Assembly: GCA_016714005.1 (NCBI GenBank) | Contig: JADJOA010000014.1 | Span: 1-64,000, forward strand | DNA: 64,000 bases | Source of the DNA: Bacteroidota bacterium | Lineage (GTDB): Bacteria; Bacteroidota; Bacteroidia; AKYH767-A; OLB10 | Direction of reading: 5' to 3' | The notes under the pieces: model-generated | The model's input: only the letters and a program-made list of their open reading frames with translations | What the model was told of the DNA's origin: nothing | Database searches by the model: none | Shown here: positions 30,804 to 41,478 of the stretch, piece after piece | How positions within the stretch are numbered: position 1 is the first letter of the stretch | Layout of the letters: every line of letters begins with the position of its first letter | Position numbers and translations under genes: made by a program

Positions 30804-30835
30804 AATTTGAGCAGGTAAGAAAAATATAAAACAAA

Positions 30836-30867
30836 TTTGGTGGTAATAACCCATGCCCATACTTTTG
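30836..30867 (+). promoter_or_regulatory. Bacteroidota-type promoter of the PKD/T9SS gene
   Basis: TTTG at 30836-30839, 20-nt spacer, TACTTTTG at 30860-30867 (exact TAnnTTTG), 48 nt before the ATG at 30916. Confidence 0.65.
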
Positions 30868-30915
30868 GGGTCATAATAATAAAACACAGGTCTAATCATT
30901 TAAAAACAATCACAA

Positions 30916-33593
30916 ATGAAAAACAAAATTTTACTCTTTGCGGGTTTGTTGTTTCTTCTTATTACAGGAGGAGCAAAAGCCCAAGTGCAGTGCCAGGCTT
31001 ATTTTACTTACAATAATTTGCAAGGCAACTTGTATCAGTTTAATGATACATCATTTACATCCTCCGGCAACATTACCGGATATAGTTGGACGTTTGGTAA
31101 TGGAGGAACTTCTACTGCAACCAACCCCACTTATCAGTTCCCCAATGGTGGCTGGCAGCAGGTATGTTTAACAATTACCACCAGCACGGGCTGTACAAGC
31201 ACTTATTGTGACTCCATAAATGTTGGCTGTAACATGGTTGCTACTATTGCTCAAACAGGGCAAAACTTATTATCGGCTGCAGTTACTGGTGGCACAGCGC
31301 CATACACCTATCAATGGATTGGTAATGGAGCGGTGCTTTCCACTCAGCCTGTTCTCTCAGTTGCAAATACAGGCACCTACTGTGTTTATGTTACAGATGC
31401 AACAGGATGCGTAACCAATGCTTGTTATTTTTATCAGAGCGGAACATCAACTTGTAATGCAGCAATAGGTTATTACATGCCTCCCGGAACCAATGTTGTT
31501 TCTTTCTGGGATTCATCATCAACAAACATTGGTCAAATAGTAAGTTGGTTTTGGGATCTTGGTGATGGGTCTTTTCAAAATACCCCACAATTTCAACACA
31601 CCTATGCTACCAATGGCGTTTATAATGTATGTCTTACCATACAAACCTCTACAGGATGCACAGATACTGCGTGCATAAACATTGTTATTAACACCTGTGG
31701 CATGACTGTAGATATTTTAGATACAATGGGCGTGTTCATGTCTTCCATTATAGGTGGTGTTGCACCATACACTTATTTATGGAGCAACGGATCTACAACA
31801 GCACAAATAACTCCATCCGTTTCGGGCAACTATTGCGTTACCGTAACAGATGCTAATGGTTGTACTGCAACAGATTGCTACTTTTATAATCCACCTGCAA
31901 CTGCTACTATTTGCGGGCAAATATTTATTGATAATAACGCAAATGGTGTTTATGATGCAGGTGATGTTATAGTAACAACTGGTTCTGTTTGGGGATGGGG
32001 TAGCGGCTTCCAGTTTTCTGCACAAATTGATTCTTCTGGAATGTATTCAACCAATGTGCCTCCTGGAGTTTATACCATTTACTATTGTTCTAATGCATTT
32101 AATGTTACATACACTGTTCCATTAAATGATACTGCCGGTTGTGCATTTTACAACAACGTAGCAGTTGTTGCCGGATTAAACTGTGGTTTTAACTTCGGTT
32201 ATCAAACCAATTCTGTAACTGTTGAGGGTTGTGTTTTTGATGCCAACAACAATGGGATAAAAGATGGAGGAGAATCCGGAGTAGCTTATCAATCTGTACA
32301 GGTTGGCAGCACTTGGACATATACCGATGCCAACGGTAACTATTCTGCATTTGCTTTGCCAGGCACCGTAAATATTTCTTACAGTGTGCAGGCGCCTTAT
32401 ACAGGAGCTACCCTTACAACCCCCGGAACCATTACACTTAGCGGAACTGCAAGTGGAAATATCTATTCAAACAACAATTTTGGAGTTTATTTACCTCCGG
32501 GGTCAAACAATTTATCGGTAAACTTAACTCCTCATACAACTGTTACCCCAGGTTTCCCTGCATGGTACGATATTCAGGTATGCAACGTGGGAACAGCAGC
32601 AACTGGGGGTGTTTTAAATATGTATTTTGATGCAGGGCTTACCCTTAACTATGCAAGTCCTGTTCAATCTTCTCAAAGCGGTAACCAATTAGCATGGAAT
32701 TTACCTGTACTTGCTCCGGGAGCATGTGCAAACTATTGGGTGTCGTTTAATGCCTCTCAGTCTTACCAGATTGGAGACAATACTTACGAAGTGGCGTCTG
32801 TATATCCTACAGGCGGAAACGATGTTGACATGTCAAACAACATAGATACTATCCACCAAATTGTTACAGGCTCATGGGATCCAAACAACAAACTGCCGGT
32901 TGTTACCAATAACAACAATCCTAATCAGCAAATTATTTCTTCTGCAAATGCCGATCAAAGCATTACTTACACAATCAACTTCCAAAATACCGGAACAGCA
33001 CCGGCAGTAAATGTTTCTGTTATTGATCAGTTAAGTGCAGATATTGTTCCTACTTCATTTCAAATGTTAAATGCAAGTCACAACGCAGTGGTAACACGTA
33101 ATGGAAATAATTTATTGTTCCGTTTTTCACAAATTATGTTGCCTGATTCTAATAGCAACGAGCCTGCAAGTCATGGTTATGTTACATTTAAAGTTGCTGC
33201 ACAAAATGGCTTGGCACTTGGTCATGTTATAAGTGATGATGCCGCTATTTATTTTGACTTTAATGCCCCTGTTATTACGAACGATGCTGCTGTGCTTATG
33301 GTAGGACCAACTGCAATTAATAGTTTAAGTAATGATAAAGTAAGTTTAAATGTTTACCCTAATCCGGCATCAAACCAGGCAACAGTTGCCTACCAGTTGA
33401 AAAACTCAGGTGATGTGCAGGTTAAACTTACAGATGTGCAAGGCAAGGTTGTTTCATCAACCACTGTTGCTAACCAGCAAGCAGGCAAACATCAGTTGAA
33501 CATTAATGCCAATTCACTTTCAAATGGCGTTTACATGTTGCAACTTATAACAGCCGAACAAAGCAAAACCTAAAATTAAATATAAATAAATAG
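30916..33593 (+). CDS. large secreted PKD/SprB-like surface protein with T9SS tail
   Basis: About 890 residues. Signal peptide (ending in GGAKAQ), then alternating PKD domains (GYSWTFGNGGTS, WFWDLGDGSFQNTPQF) and SprB-type repeats (TGGTAPYTYQW, GGVAPYTYLWSNGSTTAQI), two SdrD B-like domains (GQIFIDNNANGVYDAGD, GCVFDANNNGIKDGGE), a DUF11-like/conserved-repeat domain (ITYTINFQNTGTAPA), and a T9SS type A domain (VYPNPASNQATVAY). As written it stops at 33573 (EQSKT). One extra base there would give SKTLKLNINK, ending at 33593, a normal sorting-domain end; so one C or T may be missing near 33570. Role probably adhesion or gliding-type surface protein (inference). Confidence 0.85.
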
Positions 33594-33623
33594 TAAGAAT
33601 TGCCGATTTTAGTTAGTTAGTTA

Positions 33624-33663
33624 AAAATCCCGCCCTGAAAAATCAGGTGCGGGATTTTTTTTT
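33624..33663 (+). terminator. rho-independent terminator after the PKD protein gene
   Basis: Long hairpin: AAAATCCCGC plus CCTGA pair with TCAGG (one bulged T) plus GCGGGATTTT, followed by T to 33663. Confidence 0.85.
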
Positions 33664-33720
33664 GTAAGAATTTTTTGAATTTCCTGAAAATTTTGCCGTG
33701 GTTTTTCCGTATAATTTATC

Positions 33721-36249
33721 ATGTATTTGCGAGGTTTACTCCGGTTATTTTTATTGCCGGTGTTTGTATTTGTTTTTGAAAGAGGTTTAAGCCAATCGTT
33801 ACCCGAACAGGATTGCATAGGTGCAATACCACTTTGCCAAACTGTTTACACAACAACAACTGCTTATAGTGGAAGCGGAAATATCCCCAATGAAATTAAC
33901 CCGACAAGAAGTTGCCTGAGCAGTGGCGAAAAAAATGATGCCTGGTATATTTTTACTGCCCAAACCACCGGTAATGTTGGTTTTTTAATTACGCCCTTTA
34001 ATGGGCAAGACGATTACGACTGGGCGGTGTTTAATATTACCAACAAACCCTGTAGCCTTATTTATACTGATGTAACCATGGAAGTGAGTTGTAACTACGA
34101 TGCCAATATTGGTTGCGGAGGCGTTACCGGGCCCTAACGGCACTTTAAGCCCTTGCGGTCAAACAGAGCCCTTGATCCAGGTTACTGCCGGTGAAACGTA
34201 TGTTGTAAACGTTAGCAATTATTCTTCTTCGCAAAACGGATACACCATTGACTTTAGTTCTTCAACTGCTATTATTTACGATAACCAGCCCCCGCAAAAA
34301 TTATCGTTATCAGCATCATGTTCAGATAATCAGCTTTCGCTGCACTTTAACGAACCTGTTGATTGCCGCACCATTTCAACAATGAATGATGACATAATTA
34401 TAGCAGATGTAAATGGTGTTTATAAAAACATCCAAAATATTGTTGGAGTAGGTTGCAGCAGCAATTCATTTTACGTCACAACAGTTAATCTGCAATTAGA
34501 TGGCACGCTCAGCACTTCTTCTGAATATTACTTAATTGCAAAAACAGGTTCTGATGGGAATTCAATTTCAGACAAGTGCAATAATTTTTTTCAGTTAAAC
34601 GATACCATTGCAGTTATTAGTCCACAAAATAATCTTTCGCTCAACTTGGGAAATGATATTTTGTTTTGCCCTGAAGATGCTACGCTTCCGGTGTTGCAAA
34701 TGCCTTCATCAAACGATGCGCTATACACATGGGCTTTAAACGGGCAGCCGTTAAACAATAATCAAAACGAACTAACAATTTCTGATACAGGCATTTATAC
34801 AGGAACATTTTATTATGGAAACATGTGCAGCATTACTGATACAATTTTGCAAACTATTATCAACAACTTACAGTTAACGCTGGTAATGATTCAACAGTAT
34901 GCATTGGACAAAGCTTACCTGTGCTTACCTCAAATATTTCTTCGGCAATTTATAAATGGTATTTAAACGGCAGTATTATTTCCATAACAAATACATTCCA
35001 GCCTTTGCTTGCAGGTGAATATATTTTGTCTGTTGCAAAGGCTGGTTTTGCCTAGGCACGGATACAGGTCTTGCTAACAACAATACCACATCCACAAATT
35101 AATTTGGGGAATGATATGGGTATATGCAGTGGAGATACTGTACAGTTGCAAATTAATAACACATTTAATTTTTACGAATGGTCATTAAATGGAAATATAG
35201 TTTCGGTCAATCCATACATTAATAACATTACAGAAACTGGAAATTATATTTTAAAAACAGGCATTAACAACACTTGTTTTGCAGTTGATACCGTTATTGT
35301 TTTTCAAAAAGCGCTTACGCCTGTTTCTCTTGGCAATGATAAAACAAGTTGTTTGTATGATGCTCTTCCTGTTATTGAAGCCACAACAGCAGCTCCTACT
35401 TTAAAATGGTATTACAACAAAAACGTGCTGGCAAATACATCAACAAGCATTCAATCTATTGGCGCAGGAAAATATATTGCTGTTGCCGCTGCAACGAATT
35501 TTTGTACAAACAGCGATACCATTCAGCTAACCCTTTCAAACGTGTTGCCTGTAAATTTTGGAGATGATAAAATTGTGTGCGAGACAAATCCTGTTCTGTT
35601 GGAAACAAATATTTCTTCAACTGGAATTTTTGAATGGAAAAGAAACGGAAGTTTATTAAGTGCAAGCAGCAACACCATTAATATTACACAATCGGGCGAA
35701 TACTCTCTGTATTTCAACAGTAGTTCAGGTTGTACGGCAACCGATACAATTGCTATTGAAGTTAAGCAGCAATTGCACCAACCTGTTGTTACCTGCCCAA
35801 GTTTAAACAATGGCAAAAAGCTTTTTGTATGGAATGAAGTAGCGAACGCAGCAGGTTATGAAGTGAGCGAAGACTTGGGATTGAATTGGTTGAATACAAT
35901 TAGCACAGCAAGCCAAACACAACATGAAACAGGTATGGCTATAAATCAATTATGGGTAAGGGCAATTGGAGATAGCGTTTGCACTGTGGGGAAAACCGGA
36001 ATATCTTCCGGCTGCGAAGTAACTGTGCCTACTATAATTGTTTCAACCGACAATAATGTTTTTACCATTAAAGGTGCCGAAACTCCTTTGCAAATTTTTA
36101 TTACTGACGCAATGGGGCGCAATGTTTTTTTTGCTGGCGATTATAAAAACAATTTTAGCCTAACCGGACTGGCTGAAGGTTTTTATATGTATAAGATAAA
36201 ATCGGGCAAGGCGAAATACCAAACAGGAAAGTTTTTGTTTTTGAAGTAA
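33721..36249 (+). CDS. secreted adhesin-like protein with T9SS tail, frameshifted
   Basis: About 840 residues spread over frames that join cleanly with four indels: an extra C near 34131-34133, a missing A near 34876, a missing T near 35046-35051 and an extra G near 35069. N-terminal signal peptide (LFLLPVFVFVFERGLSQ) and a jelly-roll-like domain (QDCIGAIPLCQTVY, NDAWYIFTAQTTGNVGFLI) typical of gliding-associated surface proteins of Bacteroidota; then several Ig-like repeats each opening with LGND and ending with a YxWxLNGxxL/ISxTG[EN]YxL pattern, then a T9SS sorting end (PLQIFITDAMGRNVF ... LAEGFYMYKIKSG). Four indels make it the most broken gene here; no residues need to be lost, so error is likelier than decay. 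Exported; role unknown. Confidence 0.75.
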
Positions 36250-36254
36250 TCAGG

Positions 36255-37019
36255 TTATTCTTCCTTTTTATTGCAGTACGTATCTATTAAATTCTGCACT
36301 TTGTTATCTCCAAGTTTTTTGCATTTCTCCCAATCTTTACACGTCTCCTCCTTTTGCCCAGATTTTAAAAAAGCAACGCCTCTGTTGTAGTAGGCATCAA
36401 TAAAATTTTTATTCAAAGAAATTGCTTCTGTAAATTCTGTAATGGCAGCAACGTAATTTTTTTCGTTAAGATATTTAACCCCATTATTATAAAACCCATC
36501 CGCTTTTTGAAAGCGCCTGTCCGATCTGGACGAAGAATAAGTACTATTATCTAACTTATAAGATATAGGAAGATTGTACAGAACATTTACGTTTATTCCA
36601 TTTTGTGACCCAGGTTTCCAAAAAGGCATGAGTCCTATCACCCTCAATGATTCATCATCTAGCCCCTTGCTTTTTCCTCTTAGAATTCTTGCATCCCTTA
36701 CCTTTCCGCTTGAATCAACAACAAAAGAAGCATAAACAATACCGCTTATTCCATTATCTCTTTCTGTAACAGGGTACTTGATATTTTGCTGAAGAAACTG
36801 TAGCAATCCAACTTCTCCCCCAGGAAATACAGGCATTTTTTCAACCACTGTAAATATTTTTTCTCCGTCAATACTTTTAGATTCCACCGACCTTTTATTC
36901 GTATCTAGAGTCAATGCCTTCAGCTCTAAAGATTTAATAGTTGGTATGGTGTCTTGTATCTGCGAAAACACTTTTGTTGTTAAGACAAAAGCAATCAAAC
37001 AAAAAATAATTTTTTTCAT
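36255..37019 (-). CDS. exported TonB C-terminal-domain/TPR protein
   Basis: 254 residues. Signal peptide (IFCLIAFVLTTKVFSQ), a TonB C-terminal-like domain (about 60-155: KMPVFPGGEVGLLQFLQQNIKYP, GIVYASFVVDSSGKV, MPFWKPGSQNG, LPISYKL), then three TPR-like helices (ADGFYNNGVKYLNEKNYVAAITEF, AYYNRGVAFLKSGQKEETCKDW). There is no N-terminal membrane anchor or Pro-rich arm as in true TonB, so it is probably a periplasmic peptide-glycan or protein-binding variant rather than an energy transducer (inference). Convergent with the preceding T9SS gene (stops 5 bp apart). Frame intact. Confidence 0.8.
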   Translation of the reverse strand: MKKIIFCLIAFVLTTKVFSQIQDTIPTIKSLELKALTLDTNKRSVESKSIDGEKIFTVVEKMPVFPGGEVGLLQFLQQNIKYPVTERDNGISGIVYASFVVDSSGKVRDARILRGKSKGLDDESLRVIGLMPFWKPGSQNGINVNVLYNLPISYKLDNSTYSSSRSDRRFQKADGFYNNGVKYLNEKNYVAAITEFTEAISLNKNFIDAYYNRGVAFLKSGQKEETCKDWEKCKKLGDNKVQNLIDTYCNKKEE

Positions 37020-37037
37020 ATAGTATTGTGGCGCAAA

Positions 37038-39428
37038 TTAATTTTCATGCTCTTTTTTTATCTCTAGCTCATCTAACTCAATATCCTGATCCTCATCATA
37101 AACATGTATAAGCGGCTCTTCTAAAAATGCACGTGTTGTTAGCCTGCGTTCAAAAGAAATTAAAAGCATGGCAACAAAATAATATTGGTAAGCATGGCAA
37201 CAAGCAATGTTACGCTAATAAGTTTTCCCAATGCTGCCGTACCGCCAAACCCCGATGCTGTAAAAATGAAAAACCCTGCAAATAAAATTACAGCAGTGTA
37301 AATCATACTTAAACCCGTTTCCCCAATAGTAATGCTTACTGCTTTTGAAATAGGTACGTGCCTGTGGCGCATCTCTTGCCTATAGCGAGTTAAAAAATAA
37401 ATTGTTTGGTCGCTGGCAATACCAAATGCAATACTGAAAATTAAAATAGTACTTGGCTTAAGCGGCACACCTGCAAAACCCATAATGCCGGCAGTAATAA
37501 GCAACGGAATTATGCTTGGAATGATACTGAATACCACCATGCGAAAGGAAACAAATAAACCAAACATTAAAATGCTGATGAGTACGATAGCAAGCACAAT
37601 ACTTTCCATAAGGTTTTTGAAAAGGTAATCGTTTCCTTTTAAGAAAATTAAACTGTTGCCTGTAATTTGTACATCAAACTTATCGGTAGGAAAAATTGAA
37701 TCTACGCGGGGTTTTAATTCATTAACAAGTTTGCTCATTTCTACTGAGCCCACATCAGCCATTTGCACACTTATGCGCGTAATTTGTTTGTTGCTATCAA
37801 GAAAAGACTTAAACATATTTTGCTTCCCCTTCATATCACCGGTGTACTCATTCAACCGAGCAAGGTCTAATGCACCGGGCAGTATATAAAATTTTTTTCA
37901 CCATCGTTTAATGCCTGGTAAGAAAATTTAATTCCGTCAACTATTGTCAGTGGTTTAGATAGTTCGGGATATTTTGCCAGCATGCGGCTGAGTCGATTTA
38001 TTTTTTGAAGCACAGTTGCATCCATCACACCATTTTTTTCTTTAACATCAACGGAAAATTCCAATGGCAAAACACCTTTAAAGTTTTGCTCAAAAAATTT
38101 CATGTCAAGATAAATGGGATCTTTCTTTGGCAAATCATCAACCACATAACCAACAGTGCTAAGTTTAGTCGTACCATAAAAAGCAATAAGACATAGAATA
38201 ATTACCACTATGTACACTTTGCGCGTGTGCTGGTGTACAATGTGGTCAATAACACTCAATAAAAAACCCATGCGTTTTGCCTGCACGTGTTTTGTGTGTT
38301 TAATATCGGGTACAGTAAAAAACTAAAAATAATTGGAATGAGTATGAGAGAAATCATCCATGTGCTCATTACACAAATAGCGGCTACCGGGCCAAACTCC
38401 ATAAGCAAATTGCTACGGGTAAAATAGAAAACAAAAAAAACCAATGGCAGTAGTAACATTGCAAGGAACGTGGTAAGCCCGATGCGCTGCACCATTTGTT
38501 GCAAGGCCTTTATCTTATTGCCATGTTTACGAAATTCTGTATGGTATTTATTCAAGAGCAAAATGGCATTGGGTATGCCTATTACAATTAAGAGTGGAGG
38601 TATAAGTCCCGAAAGAATAGTGATTTTGTATCCGAACAATTCAATAGTGCCCAGCGACCATACAACAGCAATGCACACCACAACAACTGAAAAGAAAACA
38701 ATGGTGAAGTTGCGGAAAAATATGAGCAACACAATTGAACACACCAATAAGGCAAGCAATAAAAAAAGTTTTAATTCATTGGCAACTTTTCCGGTTATTG
38801 CTGTGCGTATGTATGGCATGCCCGATATGTACACATGCAAATTATGCGCTTTGCCAAATAGATCGGCTTTTTCTTTAATGGCATTTACAATATCAATACG
38901 GTTTTTAGTATTAATTTTTGTTTTATCAAACGTTATTGCCATTAGCCTTGCACCCGTTTCGCTGTTGCGAATAAACCCATCGTAAAATGGAAGGTTGTCA
39001 ATTACTTCCGCAATGCTATCAAGTTCCTGTTGTGTTTCAATTTTTCCAGTTACAAGTGGTTTGATGTCAAACTTCTTTTGCGATTCAATTTTAATAATGT
39101 TAAATATTTCGCCTTCGCTTACTACGGCTTCAATTCCATCAATCTGTTTTATTTCTTTACCAAGTTGGTGCCAGTCATTAAATTTATTAAGCGTAAAAAA
39201 ATTACTGTCCTTAACACCAATAACCATTACAGTACCGTCTTCGCCAAATTGTTTTTTAAATGCTTCATAGGCTTTAAAATCTGGGTCGTTAGCCGGTAGT
39301 ATTTTTGCAAACTCATACGAGAGAGTAATCTTAGATGCCTGCCAGCCAAAAAATAAAGTTAGAAAACCAAGAGCCACCAAAAGTGCTGCACGGTTGCGTA
39401 AAATAATACGGGCTATAATTCTGAACAT
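37038..39428 (-). CDS. RND-superfamily exporter (MMPL/SSD type), frameshifted
   Basis: About 796 residues in two homologous halves, each with one helix, a large periplasmic loop and five helices. First half: FRIIARIILRNRAALLVALGFLTLFFG, loop containing FKAYEAFKKQFGEDGTVMVIG, helices with GLIPPLLIVIGIPNAILLLN and MVQRIGLTTFLAMLLLPL. Second half: VYIVVIILCLIAFYG, PLKPSTILIFSIAFGIASDQTIYFL, SVTLLVAMLTNIILLP. Homology is to predicted exporters of the RND family with sterol-sensing domains (HpnN-like). Three single-base breaks: near 38280, near 37893-37899 and near 37172-37180; the repaired C-terminus ends ERRLTTRAFLEEP ... IKKEHEN at 37038. Substrate unknown, perhaps lipids; no periplasmic or outer-membrane partner is next to it. 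Confidence 0.85.
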
Positions 39429-39475
39429 AATTTAAATAGCGGATAAAAATAGAAAAGATTAGGGGCTGCTTTAAT

Positions 39476-39483
39476 TATATTTG
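39476..39483 (+). promoter_or_regulatory. -7 box of the lipoprotein gene
   Basis: TATATTTG, exact TAnnTTTG, 20 nt before ATG 39504. It overlaps the in-frame GTG at 39483, which therefore cannot be the start. Confidence 0.45.
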
Positions 39484-39503
39484 TGTTTAATAATGTAAAA
39501 CGT

Positions 39504-40241
39504 ATGCGGCTTTTTTCTTTACTCCTCACACTAATAACTTATTCCTGCACGAATCAGAACAATTTTAAAAATTGGGTTTATTTAGCCGAGACCAATGAAA
39601 GCGAACAAGTATTGTTTGATTTTCCGAAAGCAACTTTGTATGTAAATAAAAATACGTTCATAGACTCAATTAAATCCCACTTAGATATAAACCCGCATTC
39701 GTTTTTTAAGATTAAAACCTTGAGGGGCGATACAGACATTTCTACCGAGGCAATCTATTTTGATCAATGGAATAGAATTGTTTTTAAAGGTGATTCAATA
39801 AATCTAAAAGACACTGTTGCTTATCAATCATCTTTTGATTCAAGTAAATATCCTTTAGTGGTTTTTTTAAGACAAGCTGATACCATTAATGATGTAAAAA
39901 AACATCTTTACGATTTCTTATTCTCTGATTACAATTCAATTTTTGAGTTTGATAGTTCCACTTTTTTAGTGAAAGAAAGGAGTCTTTTTTGGCTAAGGAG
40001 TTTAACTTATGACAACAAGTTAGAAAGTAAAATCAATTTTGATCATTTCAATAACTTTTTAAGAGAATTGATTTTTTCTTTTGTAAAAAAGGGAAATTGC
40101 AGGGTCTTTGATAAGCGAAATAAAAAATTTGTTAACGGTGTTTACTGGTGTGAAGGAGATTGGGCTCAGCCGTTTCTTGAGTTTTCCCTTCCCGATAATA
40201 AGGTATTTTATTACTATAACTTCCCAGGGGTTTTTAGGTAA
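39504..40241 (+). CDS. lipoprotein of unknown function
   Basis: 245 residues from ATG 39504. Lipobox LLLTLITYSC marks a type II signal peptide. The mature part is beta-rich and aromatic (NWVYLAETNESEQVLFDFPKATLYVNK, EFDSSTFLVKERSLFWL) with no motif I recognise. It stands alone between the divergent RND gene and the radical SAM gene (75 nt downstream). Frame intact. No function assigned. Confidence 0.6.
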   Translation: MRLFSLLLTLITYSCTNQNNFKNWVYLAETNESEQVLFDFPKATLYVNKNTFIDSIKSHLDINPHSFFKIKTLRGDTDISTEAIYFDQWNRIVFKGDSINLKDTVAYQSSFDSSKYPLVVFLRQADTINDVKKHLYDFLFSDYNSIFEFDSSTFLVKERSLFWLRSLTYDNKLESKINFDHFNNFLRELIFSFVKKGNCRVFDKRNKKFVNGVYWCEGDWAQPFLEFSLPDNKVFYYYNFPGVFR

Positions 40242-40315
40242 AAATCTGGTATCAAATTATTGAATCTATTTATAATTAAATCTTGATTTTGTTCTCATAT
40301 TTGCGAACGTACAAC

Positions 40316-41338
40316 ATGAATAAAAACCCGCAGGATATTCTTAACATCATCAGCAAATTCACAATTAAAAGAGGTGTTAATGCCGTAAGGGTTCTGGGCA
40401 GTTATTATTTTTCGCGAATAACGGGCAATCCAAATCAGGCAGGAATGCCCCTGAGTATTTCTTTTGAACCTACTACAAGTTGTAACTTAAGATGTCCAGA
40501 GTGCCCAAGTGGCTTACGCTCCTTCTCGCGCCCAACAGGAATGTTGCAGGAAGAGTTATTTAAAAAAGTAATTGATGAACTTGCACCCACATTAAATTAC
40601 TTAGTGTTTTACTTTCAGGGTGAGCCATATCTTAACAAAAACTTTTTGGATCTGGTGCAATATGCTGTTTCTAAAAAAATATACACTGCCACTTCCACCA
40701 ACGCGCACTACCTAACGGATGATGCTGCAAAAAAAACCATTGAAAGTGGATTAGATCGTTTAATAATTTCTATTGATGGCACCACGCAGGAAGTGTATGA
40801 GCAATACCGCGTTGGCGGCAATCTTGAAAAAGTTATAGAAGGTGCAAAAAGAATGGTTGAATGGAAAAAAAAGCTGAAATCAAAAACACCACATATCATT
40901 TTTCAGTTCTTAGTTGTAAAGCCAAACGAGCACCAAATGGATGATGTGAAAAAATTAGCAAAAGAAATTGGTGTTGATGAGGTGGCATTTAAAACTGCTC
41001 AGGTGTATGAATATGAAACTGGAAATGAATTAATCCCTGAGAACGAAAAATATTCGCGTTATCAAAAAAATAAAGACGGCACTTACAGCATTAAAAATAA
41101 ATTACTGAACCATTGCTGGAAAATGTGGCACAGTTGCGTTATTACATGGGATGGTAAAGTTGTGCCCTGCTGTTTTGATAAAGACGCAACGCATCAGTTA
41201 GGCGATGTTTCGCAAATTTCTTTTAAAGAAGCTTGGCAAAGCAATGCATACAACCAGTTCAGAAAATCGTTGCTTAAATCAAGAAATGAAATAGATATTT
41301 GTAAAAATTGCACAGAAGGAACAGAGGTTTGGGTTTAA
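40316..41338 (+). CDS. radical SAM/SPASM domain protein
   Basis: 340 residues from ATG 40316. Radical SAM cluster motif C56-x3-C60-x2-C63 (SCNLRCPECPSG), GEPYLNKNFLDL (the SAM-binding GEP) and a C-terminal SPASM region with further cysteines (NHCWKMWHSCVITWDGKVVPCCFD, ICKNC) for auxiliary Fe-S clusters. Family members modify peptides or make cofactors; I see no short precursor peptide gene next to it, so substrate is open. The start at 40316 avoids the weak upstream TTG (40283). A poor TATA-like box is upstream. Frame intact. Confidence 0.9.
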   Translation: MNKNPQDILNIISKFTIKRGVNAVRVLGSYYFSRITGNPNQAGMPLSISFEPTTSCNLRCPECPSGLRSFSRPTGMLQEELFKKVIDELAPTLNYLVFYFQGEPYLNKNFLDLVQYAVSKKIYTATSTNAHYLTDDAAKKTIESGLDRLIISIDGTTQEVYEQYRVGGNLEKVIEGAKRMVEWKKKLKSKTPHIIFQFLVVKPNEHQMDDVKKLAKEIGVDEVAFKTAQVYEYETGNELIPENEKYSRYQKNKDGTYSIKNKLLNHCWKMWHSCVITWDGKVVPCCFDKDATHQLGDVSQISFKEAWQSNAYNQFRKSLLKSRNEIDICKNCTEGTEVWV

Positions 41339-41349
41339 AAAAATTATGC

Positions 41350-41448
41350 CCCGAAACTTCGGGGGTTGAATTATTAATTATGAATTGAGGATAAATTTTG
41401 CTGAAATTTAGGGAGGGGGAAAGTCAGAAGTCATCCCGAAGTTTCGGG
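41350..41448. repeat. inverted pair of 14-nt palindrome-like elements
   Basis: CCCGAAACTTCGGG at 41350-41363 and its exact reverse complement CCCGAAGTTTCGGG at 41435-41448 flank 71 nt of low-complexity spacer. Each alone can form a short hairpin; together they could form a longer one. No long T-run follows. Lies upstream of pyrC. Confidence 0.6.
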
Positions 41449-41478
41449 AGAAGAAAAATTCGGAAGAAGAAAAGCTAA

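Noticed and set aside
38470..38985. 171-residue plus-strand ORF opposite the RND exporter
   Set aside because: Antisense to conserved membrane helices; Ser/Thr-rich shadow with no start signal.
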